Below are positions 34,350 through 43,104 of a DNA stretch of 64,000 nt, in pieces. Positions within the stretch are counted from its first letter, which is position 1; the number at the start of each line of letters is the position of its first letter. The notes beneath the pieces were generated by a model. That model was not told the origin of the DNA, ran no database searches, and saw only the letters and a program-made list of their open reading frames with translations. The position numbers were made by a program, and so were the translations under genes. Source of the DNA: Chloroflexota bacterium (GTDB lineage Bacteria > Chloroflexota > JAJPGV01); the NCBI GenBank assembly GCA_021325635.1, contig JAJPGV010000027.1:62001-126000 (forward strand). The letters are read 5' to 3'.

Positions 34350-34466
34350 CAGGCACAGACCGTGGACGCGGCGCTGCTTGCGCTGCGACAGCGAGCGCAG
34401 GAGCTTGATTTTGGGGTTGTGGGCGCTGGTAATCAGAGGTCAGGATCCCGAACGGAGACTTCCTGA

Positions 34467-34820
34467 CTACTCGCTGGCGGCCGTCTCCCGAATCAGCTGC
34501 GCGAAGGCCTCGGGGTCCCGCACCGCCAGGTCCGCCAGGATCTTGCGATCCACGGCGATGTTGGCCTGCTTGAACTTGTTCATCAGCACGCTGTAGGACA
34601 GCCCGTTGAGGCGCGCAGCGGCGTTGATGCGCACGATCCACAGCCGCCGGAAATCCCGCTTGCGGGTCCGGCGATCGCGGTAGGCGTAGTGCAGCGACTT
34701 CATCAGGGACTCGTGAGCGGGCCTGAACAGCCGGCTCTTGGCGCCCTTGTGACCTTTGACGGCGTCGAGTACCTTCTTGTGCTTCTTGTGAGCGGGAACG
34801 CCCCTCTTCACGCGTGGCAT
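34467..34820 (-). CDS. rplT: 50S ribosomal protein L20
   Basis: The 117-residue basic protein has the L20 signature [20 protein letters not shown], then [20 protein letters not shown] and [21 protein letters not shown]20 organises 23S rRNA early in assembly and commonly represses its own operon. It follows rpmI by 12 bases. Confidence 0.97.
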   Translation of the reverse strand: MPRVKRGVPAHKKHKKVLDAVKGHKGAKSRLFRPAHESLMKSLHYAYRDRRTRKRDFRRLWIVRINAAARLNGLSYSVLMNKFKQANIAVDRKILADLAVRDPEAFAQLIRETAASE

Positions 34821-34832
34821 CTGGGCGGCCTC

Positions 34833-35036
34833 CTACTTCTTCTTCAGCCCGGGCAGCAGCTTCCTGGCCAGGGCGGCATCGGCGCCGGTCAGCAGCAGAT
34901 CCTGCTTCATCATGCGCTGCGTCGCTTTGGACTTATGGAGGCGGTGGTTCGTCCCAACCTTGGCCCGCATGACCTTGCCGGTGCCGGTGATCTTGAACCG
35001 CTTCGCCGTACCCTTGTGGGTCTTGACTTTAGGCAA
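34833..35036 (-). CDS. rpmI: 50S ribosomal protein L35
   Basis: The 67-residue product starts at TTG 35036 behind TAGGAAA and reads PKVKTHKGTAKRFKITGTGK, the L35 N-terminus, ending RKLLPGLKKK. In most bacteria infC precedes rpmI; here a 37-codon basic gene takes that place. Confidence 0.96.
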   Translation of the reverse strand: MPKVKTHKGTAKRFKITGTGKVMRAKVGTNHRLHKSKATQRMMKQDLLLTGADAALARKLLPGLKKK

Positions 35037-35115
35037 CAGAGTATTTCCTACGACAAACTCGTCTGGGGAACAGCTAGACAGTATAGCAGCGAGTCTTTCG
35101 GGCTCGCCCTGAAGG

Positions 35116-35229
35116 CTAGCCCGACGACTTCTTGCTTGCCTGCTTCTCCTGCTTGGCCTTGCGTTTCTCTTTCAGGCTGCTGGCGGCCTTCTTCTTGGCC
35201 TCCCCCTTGAAGCGATCCTGATTCGCCAC
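35116..35229 (-). CDS. 37-residue lysine-rich protein heading the rpmI-rplT operon
   Basis: This gene is too short for the ORF track. GTG 35229 follows a strong GGGAGGGAG Shine-Dalgarno, and the frame encodes VANQDRFKGEAKKKAASSLK then a KEKRKAKQEKQ run and SSG. It is strongly basic (about 15 Lys/Arg) and probably helical or disordered, consistent with an RNA or ribosome contact. It ends 80 bases before rpmI on the same strand and sits where infC is usually found. No family is recognised. Confidence 0.6.
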   Translation of the reverse strand: MANQDRFKGEAKKKAASSLKEKRKAKQEKQASKKSSG

Positions 35230-35259
35230 GGCTCCCTCCCAGCGATTCGTACTACCTCA

Positions 35260-35288
35260 ATGCTAAAGAGATCGCCGCGCCCTCGCAA
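35260..35288 (-). promoter_or_regulatory. Promoter candidate for the translation operon
   Basis: On the minus strand TTGCGA, 17 bases and TAGCAT lie about 30 bases before the 37-codon gene. This is the only plausible promoter in the 120-base divergent gap with the gamma-glutamyltransferase gene. Confidence 0.4.
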
Positions 35289-35349
35289 ACTTGCATCGGC
35301 CCCGTCCGCCGCCGAATGTCAGCCCCCGCTGATACGATTGCCCGCGCAC

Positions 35350-36921
35350 ATGGACAGGCACCGGCCCACCATCATGGGCAGCAACGGCGCCATCGCCAGC
35401 GGACATCCGCTCGCCTCGGCCGCCGGGCTGCGCGTCATGCAGGAAGGAGGCAACGCCTTCGACGCCGCCATCGCCGCCGCGGCGGTCCTGGCCGTATGCA
35501 AAGTGGCCATGACCGGCATTGGCGGACACAACCTGGCCGTGCTCTGGAACGCCCGAACCGAAGAGCTGTGGGCCATGGATGCCAACGGCCCGGCGCCGGC
35601 AGCGGCAACCCTCGACCGTTACGCCGGGGGGATTCCCCGGCATGGGCCGCCGGCGGTGTCCGTACCGGGCACCGTGGCCGGCTGGGAGTCCGTGCTGTCC
35701 CGCTTCGGCACACGCCGGCTCGGCGACCTGCTGCAGCCCGCGATCGGCTATGCCAGGCAGGGCTTTCCCGTCAACCATCTTCTGTCGGCTGACATCGCAC
35801 AGATGCAGGACCAGCTGCGCCGCTGGCCAACCACGGCCGCTGCCCTGCTGCCCGGAGACCGCGTACCGGCAGCTACGGATCTGCTGCGGCAGCCGCAGCT
35901 CGCGGGCTCGCTGGCGCTTATCGCCCAGCGGGGAGCGAGCGTCTTCTACGAAGGTGAGCTGGCGCAGCGAATCGGCGAGGCCGTTACCGCCGCCGGTGGG
36001 CTCATCCAGGCCCGGGACCTGAACGGCTTTCAGCCACGCTGGAGCGCGCCGCTGCACACCACCTACCGCGGCCTCGACTGGTACGGCCAGCCACCGCCGT
36101 CGCAGGGCTTCATCATCGGCCAGGAGCTCAACGTCTTCGAGGGCTTCGACCCCCACTCGATGAGCGAGGTCGAGCGGATCCACGCCATGGTGGAAGCCAA
36201 GAAGCTGGCCTTTGCCGACCGAGCGCGCTACCTGTGCGATCCCGACTTCCATCCAGTCCCGCTCGAGCAGCTGCTGGCCAAGGATCACGCCGAGCGGCAG
36301 CGCCGGCGCATCGGCAGCAGCGCCGCCGGTAACGTGCTGGCCCCGGACCTGCTCCCTACGGGCGGTGAGACGACCTACCTATGCGCCATGGACGCCCAGG
36401 GCAACGCCGTCTCCTTCATCCAGAGCCTGTTCCAGCCCTTCGGCTCATACTTCATGGCCGGCGACACAGGCATCCTGCTGAACAACCGCATGACCGGCTT
36501 CTCGGTCGAGCCGGGCCACCCGAACGTGGTCGAGCCGCGAAAGCGGCCGGCCATGACCCTCAACACCTGCATGCTGTTCCGCGACGGGCGCCCCTGGACC
36601 GTCTACGGCACGCCGGGCGCCGACGCCCAGGTCCAGACCAACTTCCAGCACACCGTCGCCTTTGTGGACCTGGAACTCGACGTCCAAGCCGCTATCGAAC
36701 GACCGCGCTGGCGGCACCTGCCCGACGGCAGCCTGCTGCTGGAAGGCCGGTTCGCGCCCGACGTCGTCGAAGGCCTGCGCGCCAAGGGCCATCGCGTGAC
36801 AGTGGGCGAGCCGTGGGAATCCGAAACGGGCGGCGCCCAGGCCATCATGATTGACCAGCGCACCTCGGTCCTCCAAGCCGGCGCCGACCCGCGCCGCGAA
36901 GGCTACGCCCTGGCGTTCTAG
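35350..36921 (+). CDS. Gamma-glutamyltransferase family protein
   Basis: Ntn-hydrolases of this family cleave themselves before a catalytic Thr and transfer or hydrolyse gamma-glutamyl groups, as in glutathione. In the 523-residue protein from ATG 35350 the N-terminal part has SNGAIASGHPLASAAGLRVM and GGNAFDAAIAAAAVLAV. The autoprocessing site GGETTYLCAMD lies near residue 340. The small-subunit motifs FQPFGSYFMAGDTGILLNNR and RKRPAMTLNTCML follow. No signal peptide is evident, so it may act in the cytosol on another gamma-glutamyl or acyl substrate. Confidence 0.87.
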   Translation: MDRHRPTIMGSNGAIASGHPLASAAGLRVMQEGGNAFDAAIAAAAVLAVCKVAMTGIGGHNLAVLWNARTEELWAMDANGPAPAAATLDRYAGGIPRHGPPAVSVPGTVAGWESVLSRFGTRRLGDLLQPAIGYARQGFPVNHLLSADIAQMQDQLRRWPTTAAALLPGDRVPAATDLLRQPQLAGSLALIAQRGASVFYEGELAQRIGEAVTAAGGLIQARDLNGFQPRWSAPLHTTYRGLDWYGQPPPSQGFIIGQELNVFEGFDPHSMSEVERIHAMVEAKKLAFADRARYLCDPDFHPVPLEQLLAKDHAERQRRRIGSSAAGNVLAPDLLPTGGETTYLCAMDAQGNAVSFIQSLFQPFGSYFMAGDTGILLNNRMTGFSVEPGHPNVVEPRKRPAMTLNTCMLFRDGRPWTVYGTPGADAQVQTNFQHTVAFVDLELDVQAAIERPRWRHLPDGSLLLEGRFAPDVVEGLRAKGHRVTVGEPWESETGGAQAIMIDQRTSVLQAGADPRREGYALAF

Positions 36922-36926
36922 GAGCC

Positions 36927-37535
36927 TCAGCCTTGGTCCAGCTTGCCCCAGCGCTCGTAGGCCGCCTGGTAATGGTCGGGTGAATTGAGATTGGCTCGCA
37001 CGATCTCGTCCTCCACCTCCACGTAGTGGATGTCCGCGGCGTGGCGTTCCATCACCTCGCGGAGGCCGAAGCGCTCCTCGCTGATAGCCAGCAGGTCGGG
37101 GAAGAGGGAGCGGTCGAACAGCGTCGGGTGGCCGCGCCGGTGGTGGATCGACGGCAGCACGATCCCGGCTTTCGCGGCGTCATGGGCGCGTATCAGAGCG
37201 GTTAGCACGTCTGCCCGGCAGGGCTGATCGACAGCTACGATCAAGGCCGCCTCCGCGTCGTTCGGCACGGCGGCCACGCCGGCCACGATCGACGTGGACT
37301 TGCCCTCACGGTAGCGTCGGTTCAGCACGATCCGCGCGCCGCCGCCCTCGGCGATGCGGCGGAGATCGTCGGCCCGATGTCCCAGCACGGCCACAATCGG
37401 ATCCAGCCCGGCGCTCCGCAGCTCGGTCAGCTGCGAAGCCATCAGCGTCGTCCCGCGCCAGGGCAGCAGCGCCTTGAGTTGACCCATGCGGGTCGACTCG
37501 CCGGCGGCGATCAACACCCCGGCGCAAGCGCTCAC
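36927..37535 (-). CDS. MobA/MocA-like nucleotidyltransferase
   Basis: The 202-residue protein starts with the sugar-phosphate/cofactor nucleotidyltransferase loop VLIAAGESTRMGQLKALLPW. It carries VAVLGHRADDLRRI, a DQPCRAD metal site and RGHPTLFDRSLFP, which fits MocA-type CTP/GTP:molybdopterin transferases. Its GTG start overlaps the stop of the MoaD-like gene (GTGA), so they are coupled. With the ubiquitin-like partner it suggests a molybdenum-cofactor or related step, but no molybdoenzyme lies here. Confidence 0.8.
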   Translation of the reverse strand: MSACAGVLIAAGESTRMGQLKALLPWRGTTLMASQLTELRSAGLDPIVAVLGHRADDLRRIAEGGGARIVLNRRYREGKSTSIVAGVAAVPNDAEAALIVAVDQPCRADVLTALIRAHDAAKAGIVLPSIHHRRGHPTLFDRSLFPDLLAISEERFGLREVMERHAADIHYVEVEDEIVRANLNSPDHYQAAYERWGKLDQG

Positions 37536-37816
37536 GCCGGCTCGGACCCGGCCCCAGCCGCCTGCGTACGCTCCACCAGCTCGGCAAAGGCCGTCATGGG
37601 AAAGACGCTGAGCACGTCCGCCTCGGCCAAACGGTAAGCCCGGCTGCGATGGATGCCGTTCACGACCACCGCCACCGGCAGGTCCTCGGGCACCTTGAGG
37701 TAGTCCAGCACGTCGTTGACGGCCATGCCGGCCGGCACACGCAGCTCGAAGGTGGGCTTGCGACCGGGCGTCAGGTACTTGCGCACCTCGCCGTAAACGT
37801 TCACGGTCACCTCCAT
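37532..37816 (-). CDS. MoaD/ThiS-like ubiquitin-fold protein lacking the C-terminal GlyGly
   Basis: The 94-residue protein has a beta-grasp pattern: VTVNVYGEVRKYLTPGRKPT, VPAGMAVNDVLDYLKVPEDL, VAVVVNGIHRSRAYRLAEAD and VLSVFPM. In sulfur carriers the last strand runs into a Gly-Gly tail that is adenylated; here it continues as TAFAELVERTQAAGAGSEPA. It is therefore either a non-carrier beta-grasp protein or one matured by trimming. It sits between acnA (20 bases upstream) and the MocA-like gene. ATG 37816 is the start; the track lists it only inside a long shadow-extended ORF. Confidence 0.72.
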   Translation of the reverse strand: MEVTVNVYGEVRKYLTPGRKPTFELRVPAGMAVNDVLDYLKVPEDLPVAVVVNGIHRSRAYRLAEADVLSVFPMTAFAELVERTQAAGAGSEPA

Positions 37817-37836
37817 GGGAGCAGCCCGAAGAGGCG

Positions 37837-40533
37837 TCAGGCCTCGCGCATCATGTCGCGCAGGACGGCCGGCAGGATACCTCCGTTCTGGTAGTACTTG
37901 ATCTCCACCGGCGTGTCGATGCGCACCCGCACCTGGAAGCGCTTCTCGGTACCGTCCTCGGAGCGCGCCCGCACCTCGAGCTGCTGCCGCGGCTTCAGCC
38001 CGGCGGCGATGCCCTCGATACTGTAGACCTCCCGGCCGGTAAGGCCCAGGCTTGCGGCGCTGTCGCCGGGGTTGAACTGCAGGGGCAAGACGCCCATGCC
38101 CACCAGGTTGCTGCGGTGAATGCGCTCGAAGCTCTCGACGATCACCGCCCTGACTCCGAGCAGCATGGTGCCTTTGGCCGCCCAGTCGCGCGAACTGCCG
38201 CTGCCGTACTCCTTGCCGGCGATCACGATCAGCGGCGTGCCGTCGGCAATGTAGCGGGCCGAGGCGTCGAAGATGCGTTGCACCTCGCCGTCGGGCTGAT
38301 GGATGGTCCAATCCCCTTCCCGATCGGGCGTGAGCTTGTTGCGCAGACGAACGTTGCCGAACGTTCCGCGAATCATCACCTCGTGGTTGCCTCGGCGCGC
38401 GCCAAAGTTGTTGAAGTCGCGCGGCTCGACCCCATGCTCGATCAGGAACTTGCCCGCCGGGCTGTCCTTGGGGATGGATCCGGCCGGTGAGATGTGGTCG
38501 GTGGTCACCGAATCACCCAGGAAGACCAGCACCCGAGCACCGTTGATGTCGCCCGGTGCGACCGGCTCCGGCCCCAGACCTTCGAAATACGGCGGGATCT
38601 GGATGTACGTCGAGGCGGCGTCGCCCTGCCACAGCTTGCCCTCGGGGATGCTCATCGAGCGCCAGTGCTCGTCGCCGTCGAACACGTGGCCGTACTCGTC
38701 GCGGAACATCTCGGCCGTCACCGCCCGATGCAGTGCGTCGCGCACCTCCTCGTTGCTGGGCCAGATGTCGCGCAGGTACACCGGCTGCCCGTCACGATCT
38801 TTGCCGATGGGCTCATGCTGCAGGTCCACGTCCACCGTGCCGGACAGGGCGTAGGCCACGACCAGCGGCGGCGACGCGAGGTAGGACGCGCGCACGTTGG
38901 GATGGATGCGCCCTTCGAAGTTGCGGTTCCCGCTCAGCACAGCCGCAACTACCAGATCCTTGCTCTGAATGGCGTTCACCACCGCGTCGGCCAGCGGCCC
39001 GCTGTTGCCGATACAGGTCGTGCAGCCGAAGCCGACGAGGTTGAAGCCGAGCTTCTCCAGGTACGGCAGCAGCTCGGCGCGCTTCAGGTAGTCGATGACC
39101 ACCTTCGAGCCAGGGGCCAGGCTGGTCTTGACCGTTGGCTGAACCTGCAAGCCGCGCTCGACGGCGTGCTTGGCCAGCAGGCCGGCGCCCAGCATGACCG
39201 ACGGATTCGAGGTGTTGGTGCAGCTAGTGATGGCGGCGATGGCCACCGAGCCGTTCTTGAGCTCGGCCGCGCCGGCCTCGAGCTGCACCGGCACGGCTTT
39301 GCTGCCATTGCTGAAGCGATCCGGGAAGGCGGTGCGAATGTTCTTTCCAACGCCGGCCAGCGCCACGCGGTCCTGCGGCCGGCTGGGGCCGGCCAGGCTG
39401 GGCTCCACACTGCCCAGGTCCAGCTCCACCGTCTCGCTGAAGCGCGGCTCCGGGGCGCCATCCGTGCGGAACAGGCCCTGCTCCTTGGTATAGCGCTCCA
39501 CCAGGTCGACCTGCTCTTCCGAGCGCCCGCTCAGACGCAGGTAGCGCAGCGTCTCGGCGTCCACCGGGAACAGCGCCGCCGTGGCTCCGTACTCCGGGCA
39601 CATGTTGGAGATAGTGGCTCGATCGGCCAGGCTCAGCTGGCTCACGCCCGGCCCGAAGAACTCCACGAACTGGCCCACCACGCCCTTCTTGCGCAGCGTC
39701 TGGGTGACCGTCAGGACAAGGTCCGTGGCGGTGGCGCCCTCGGGCAGCGAGCCGCTGAAGCGCAGGCCAATCACATCCGGGGTCACCAGCTCGAGCGGCT
39801 GGTCGAGCAGCACCGCCTCGGCTTCGATGCCGCCCACGCCCCAGCCCAGCACGCCCAGGCCGTTGATCATGGTGGTATGCGAATCCGTGCCCACCAGCGT
39901 GTCCGGGAAGGCCAGGCGCTCGCCTTCGACCAGCCTGGTCAGGACCACCGGCGCAAGGTATTCCAGGTTCACCTGGTGCACGATGCCGGTACCGGGCGGC
40001 ACCACCCTGAAGTTGTCGAACGCCTGCTGCGCCCAGCGGAGGAGCTGGAAGCGCTCGCCGTTGCGCTCGAACTCCCTCTGCACGTTGAAGGCGAAGGCCA
40101 CGTCCGAGCCGTAGCGATCCACCTGCACGGAATGATCGATGACCAGGTCTGTGGGCGCCAGCGGGTTGATCCGGCCGGGGTCGCCACCCCATTTGGCCAC
40201 GGCCTCGCGCATGGCCGCCAGGTCCACTACCGCCGGAACGCCGGTGAGGTCCTGCATGAGCACCCGTCCCGGCAGGAAGGCCAGCACGCGCTCCTCCTTC
40301 TGCGCCGGATTCCAGCGCGCCAGCGCCACTACCTCGCCTTCCACAACGATGTACTCGTCCAGGCGGCGCAGCAGGTTCTCCAGCAGCACCTTGATGGTGA
40401 ACGGCAAGCGGTCTAGCTCAGCCCCCGTTTCTTTGGCGAGCTGCGGCAGGCGGTAATAGACCACCTCCCCGGATCGAGTCGAGAGACGAGCGCGCGATCC
40501 GAATCTGTCGATCGGCGGGTGCTCAGCGGGCAT
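37837..40533 (-). CDS. acnA: Aconitate hydratase A
   Basis: Interconverts citrate and isocitrate in the TCA cycle. I use ATG 40533 behind GGAGGACAACG (898 residues, normal for AcnA). Family landmarks: LVGTDSHTTMINGLGVLGWG, the cluster Cys in ITSCTNTSNPSVM, the second CysxxCys in VGFGCTTCIGNSG, and KEYGSGSSRDWAAKGT in the swivelling domain. All three [4Fe-4S] Cys are present. It heads an operon with the MoaD-like and MocA-like genes. Confidence 0.96.
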   Translation of the reverse strand: MPAEHPPIDRFGSRARLSTRSGEVVYYRLPQLAKETGAELDRLPFTIKVLLENLLRRLDEYIVVEGEVVALARWNPAQKEERVLAFLPGRVLMQDLTGVPAVVDLAAMREAVAKWGGDPGRINPLAPTDLVIDHSVQVDRYGSDVAFAFNVQREFERNGERFQLLRWAQQAFDNFRVVPPGTGIVHQVNLEYLAPVVLTRLVEGERLAFPDTLVGTDSHTTMINGLGVLGWGVGGIEAEAVLLDQPLELVTPDVIGLRFSGSLPEGATATDLVLTVTQTLRKKGVVGQFVEFFGPGVSQLSLADRATISNMCPEYGATAALFPVDAETLRYLRLSGRSEEQVDLVERYTKEQGLFRTDGAPEPRFSETVELDLGSVEPSLAGPSRPQDRVALAGVGKNIRTAFPDRFSNGSKAVPVQLEAGAAELKNGSVAIAAITSCTNTSNPSVMLGAGLLAKHAVERGLQVQPTVKTSLAPGSKVVIDYLKRAELLPYLEKLGFNLVGFGCTTCIGNSGPLADAVVNAIQSKDLVVAAVLSGNRNFEGRIHPNVRASYLASPPLVVAYALSGTVDVDLQHEPIGKDRDGQPVYLRDIWPSNEEVRDALHRAVTAEMFRDEYGHVFDGDEHWRSMSIPEGKLWQGDAASTYIQIPPYFEGLGPEPVAPGDINGARVLVFLGDSVTTDHISPAGSIPKDSPAGKFLIEHGVEPRDFNNFGARRGNHEVMIRGTFGNVRLRNKLTPDREGDWTIHQPDGEVQRIFDASARYIADGTPLIVIAGKEYGSGSSRDWAAKGTMLLGVRAVIVESFERIHRSNLVGMGVLPLQFNPGDSAASLGLTGREVYSIEGIAAGLKPRQQLEVRARSEDGTEKRFQVRVRIDTPVEIKYYQNGGILPAVLRDMMREA

Positions 40534-40703
40534 CGTTGTCCTCCGGCCGCTGGCCGCGGTCCTTACCGGAACGGCGGCCAATCTGGAAAATCAGCTGGGC
40601 TCTATCCGGGCGTGCGCCTCGCGGAGCACGCGGTTAGGGCACTTGCATGATATCGCCTCGGGCTAGCTTCTCGGCCAGGTCGGGCCCCGTACAATGCGAA
40701 TCC

Positions 40704-41429
40704 ATGGCACAAGAGATGGACACCAACGAAGAGATCTGGAAGTCCGAGGAGCGGATCAAGCGCTGGGCCAGCGAAGCCGGCGTGCGCGAAAAGAAGCGCG
40801 CGGCGCAGCTGGAGCTCATCGCGGCGCTGCTGCCCTTCGATCAGCAGGAGGCTTTCACCTTGGTCGACTTCGGGGCCGGGACGGGCATGGCCGCCCGGGC
40901 GATACTGGATTTCTACCCGAACGCCTCGGCGGTGCTGGTCGACTTCTCGCCCGCCATGATGGGTGAAGGCGCCAAGGCCATGGCTCCCTACGAAGGGCGC
41001 TACCGCTACGTCGAGTTCGACATGCGCACCTCCAGCTGGCCTGAAGGCATTCCGGCGCCCATCGACGCTGCCGTCACCTCGCAGTGCGTTCATCATCTGC
41101 CCGACGATCGCAAGCAGGGGTTGTTCCGGGAGATTTTCGAGCGGCTGAAGCCGGGCGGCTGGTACGTCAACTTCGATCCGGTCACCGCCTCAGACCCTGC
41201 CGTGGAGCACGTGTGGCAGCGCGTCAACGACCGCTTCGATCCGCAGGCCGCCTATCGCCGGCTCAATCCCAGCCCGCACGAACGGACCCAGCGCGAGAAT
41301 CACGTGCGCTACATGGTCGACATCGAGCGGCAGCTGGCCTTCTTCCGCGCCGCAGGCTACGAGGCCGTGGACGTCTACTGGAAGCAGCTCGACTACGTTA
41401 TCTACGGCGGGCGTAAGCCCCAGGCATAG
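40704..41429 (+). CDS. Class I SAM-dependent methyltransferase
   Basis: The 241-residue protein from ATG 40704 has motif I LVDFGAGTGMAARAILDFYP, motif II VLVDFSPAMM, and a motif IV-like segment DAAVTSQCVHHLPDDRKQGL. LKPGGWYVNFDPV follows. The C-terminal part (RYMVDIERQLAFFRAAGYEA) forms the usual last strands. Substrate is not deducible; the layout resembles small-molecule methyltransferases of the UbiE/TehB kind. Confidence 0.85.
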   Translation: MAQEMDTNEEIWKSEERIKRWASEAGVREKKRAAQLELIAALLPFDQQEAFTLVDFGAGTGMAARAILDFYPNASAVLVDFSPAMMGEGAKAMAPYEGRYRYVEFDMRTSSWPEGIPAPIDAAVTSQCVHHLPDDRKQGLFREIFERLKPGGWYVNFDPVTASDPAVEHVWQRVNDRFDPQAAYRRLNPSPHERTQRENHVRYMVDIERQLAFFRAAGYEAVDVYWKQLDYVIYGGRKPQA

Positions 41430-41477
41430 CTACCTATCTGGCTGCCGGGCCGCGTTGGCGGTTAAGATCAGCGCATT

Positions 41478-42146
41478 ATGGCTGAAACATTGACGCTGGA
41501 AGCCGCCCCCCGGAGCGCAACCGGCAAAGCAAACAAGGCCCTGCGCCGTTCCGGCAGGGTGCCGCTTCACGTCTACGGGCATGGCATCCCGTCGCTGGCT
41601 CTCGAGGCGGACGAGAAGGCCGTCAGGCACAGTCTGCACCAGGCGGGCGCCACGGGCATCATCAAGCTATCCGCCGGCGGCAGGGCGCACAACGTGATGG
41701 TCCGCAAAGTCCAGCGGCATCCCGTGACAGGCAGCCTCATCCACGTGGACCTCTACCAGGTGCGTATGGACGAGAAGACGCGGGTGCGCGTGCCGTTGAC
41801 CTTCGTGGGCGAAGCGCCGGGCGTGAAGATCCACGACGGCATCCTGCTGCACCAGATCGAAGCCGTGCAGGTCGAAGCGCTGCCCGGCGACATCCCGCAC
41901 AGCATCGAGGTGGACATCTCGATCCTCGCCGAGCTCGACCAGGCGCTGCACGTCCGCGACCTCGTGACTCCGGCCGCGGTGCGCATCATCGACGAGGCTG
42001 AGGAGATCGTGGTCAAGGTCCAGCCACCCAGGAAGACCGAAGAGGTAGCAGCCGTCGAGGTCGCCGAAGCAGCCGTGCCCGCGGCCGCGGAAGCTCCAGC
42101 TGCCGAAACTCCCGCCGAGCCTATGGAGGAAGCTCCCGCCGAATAG
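41478..42146 (+). CDS. rplY: 50S ribosomal protein L25 (Ctc form)
   Basis: Binds 5S rRNA. The 222-residue protein has the N-terminal L25 domain (RSATGKANKALRRSGRVPLH and IPSLALEADEKAVRHSLHQA) and the Ctc/TL5 C-terminal beta domain (RVRVPLTFVGEAPGVKIHDG). It ends in an Ala/Glu/Pro-rich tail of about 45 residues, a common acidic extension. ATG 41478 is used. Confidence 0.93.
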   Translation: MAETLTLEAAPRSATGKANKALRRSGRVPLHVYGHGIPSLALEADEKAVRHSLHQAGATGIIKLSAGGRAHNVMVRKVQRHPVTGSLIHVDLYQVRMDEKTRVRVPLTFVGEAPGVKIHDGILLHQIEAVQVEALPGDIPHSIEVDISILAELDQALHVRDLVTPAAVRIIDEAEEIVVKVQPPRKTEEVAAVEVAEAAVPAAAEAPAAETPAEPMEEAPAE

Positions 42147-42181
42147 CGCGTTTCCCGGGGCCTCGACAGGCACCTCTGCGG

Positions 42182-42216
42182 GGCCGCAGCCCGCTGCACG
42201 ATAGCCGGCTGCGGCC
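42182..42216. terminator. Hairpin between convergent rplY and tatD
   Basis: GGCCGCAGCC and GGCTGCGGCC form a perfect 10-bp stem with a 15-base loop, 36 bases after rplY in the 148-base convergent gap. No U-tract is seen; a bidirectional terminator is likely by position. Nothing else is recognisable in the gap. Confidence 0.5.
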
Positions 42217-42294
42217 GACACATCATCTCGCTCATGCAGTGCGCGGCCTCGCGCACCGCCATTCCGGCTCGCCTTTCGCTGGGCAGTCGGACGC

Positions 42295-43077
42295 TCAATC
42301 CGGCAGCCGAAACAAGGCGCGGGCGTTGGCCGCGGCCTGGGCCGCGAACGCCTCCGGGTCCTCCTTCCTGATGCGCGCCACCTCCTCCGCTACCAGGCGC
42401 ACCAGTGCGGGCTCGTTGCGCTTGCCTCTGAATGGGTGCGGCGTGAGGAAGGGGCAGTCGGTCTCGACCACCAGGCGGTCCGCCGGCGCTCGCGCGGCCA
42501 CGTCGCGCAGCGCCTCCGCGTTGCGGTAGGTCACCGGCCCGGCAATGGACAGGTAGAAGCCGAGGTCGAGGCAGCGCCGAGCGAATTCCCAGTCGCCGGA
42601 GAAGCAGTGCATCACGCCACTGCGGGCGCCGTGCCGCTCGAGCAGCTCCGCCACGGACTCGTGCGCCTCGCGGTCGTGGACGACGAGCGGCAGGTCCAGC
42701 TCCGCGGCGAGCTCGATCTGGGCGGCGAAAGCCAGCCGCTGCTGCTCCGGCGTGCTGAGATTGCGGTAGAAGTCGAGGCCGCATTCCCCCACCGCGACGA
42801 TCCGGCCGGCCGCCGCCAGCGCGCGGACGCCGTCGAGGAAGGCGGGCGAGAAATCCTTGGCGTCGTGCGGATGGAGGCCTGCCGTGGCGTACAGCCGCGG
42901 CCTCCCCGGCCCATTGACTCGATCCCCGGTCAGCCGTTGGGCGCGCTGGTTCGAGGACGCGTCGTAGCCGACGCAGATGAGCGTATCGACGCCGGACTCC
43001 AGGGCGCGCCGCAGCACCTCGTCGCGGTCCCGGTCGTACTCGCGCAGCTGCACGTGGCAGTGCGTATCAGTCAGCAC
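42295..43077 (-). CDS. TatD-family metal-dependent hydrolase
   Basis: The 260-residue protein has the amidohydrolase metal motifs LTDTHCHVQL at the N-terminus, VGECGLDFYRN, VVHDREAHE, MHCFSGDWEFARR and ETDCPFLTP. TatD proteins act as 3-5 DNA exonucleases or D-aminoacyl-tRNA deacylase-like enzymes. It starts at GTG 43077 just after metG, a frequent bacterial arrangement (rsmI-metG-tatD). Confidence 0.92.
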   Translation of the reverse strand: MLTDTHCHVQLREYDRDRDEVLRRALESGVDTLICVGYDASSNQRAQRLTGDRVNGPGRPRLYATAGLHPHDAKDFSPAFLDGVRALAAAGRIVAVGECGLDFYRNLSTPEQQRLAFAAQIELAAELDLPLVVHDREAHESVAELLERHGARSGVMHCFSGDWEFARRCLDLGFYLSIAGPVTYRNAEALRDVAARAPADRLVVETDCPFLTPHPFRGKRNEPALVRLVAEEVARIRKEDPEAFAAQAAANARALFRLPD

Positions 43078-43104
43078 GGCCCAGCCCGTTCAGGTTCCCC
43101 CGGC

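Noticed and set aside
38494-40416. 640-residue plus-strand ORF
   Set aside because: Antisense shadow of acnA; His/Gln/Val-rich composition typical of reversed GC-rich genes.
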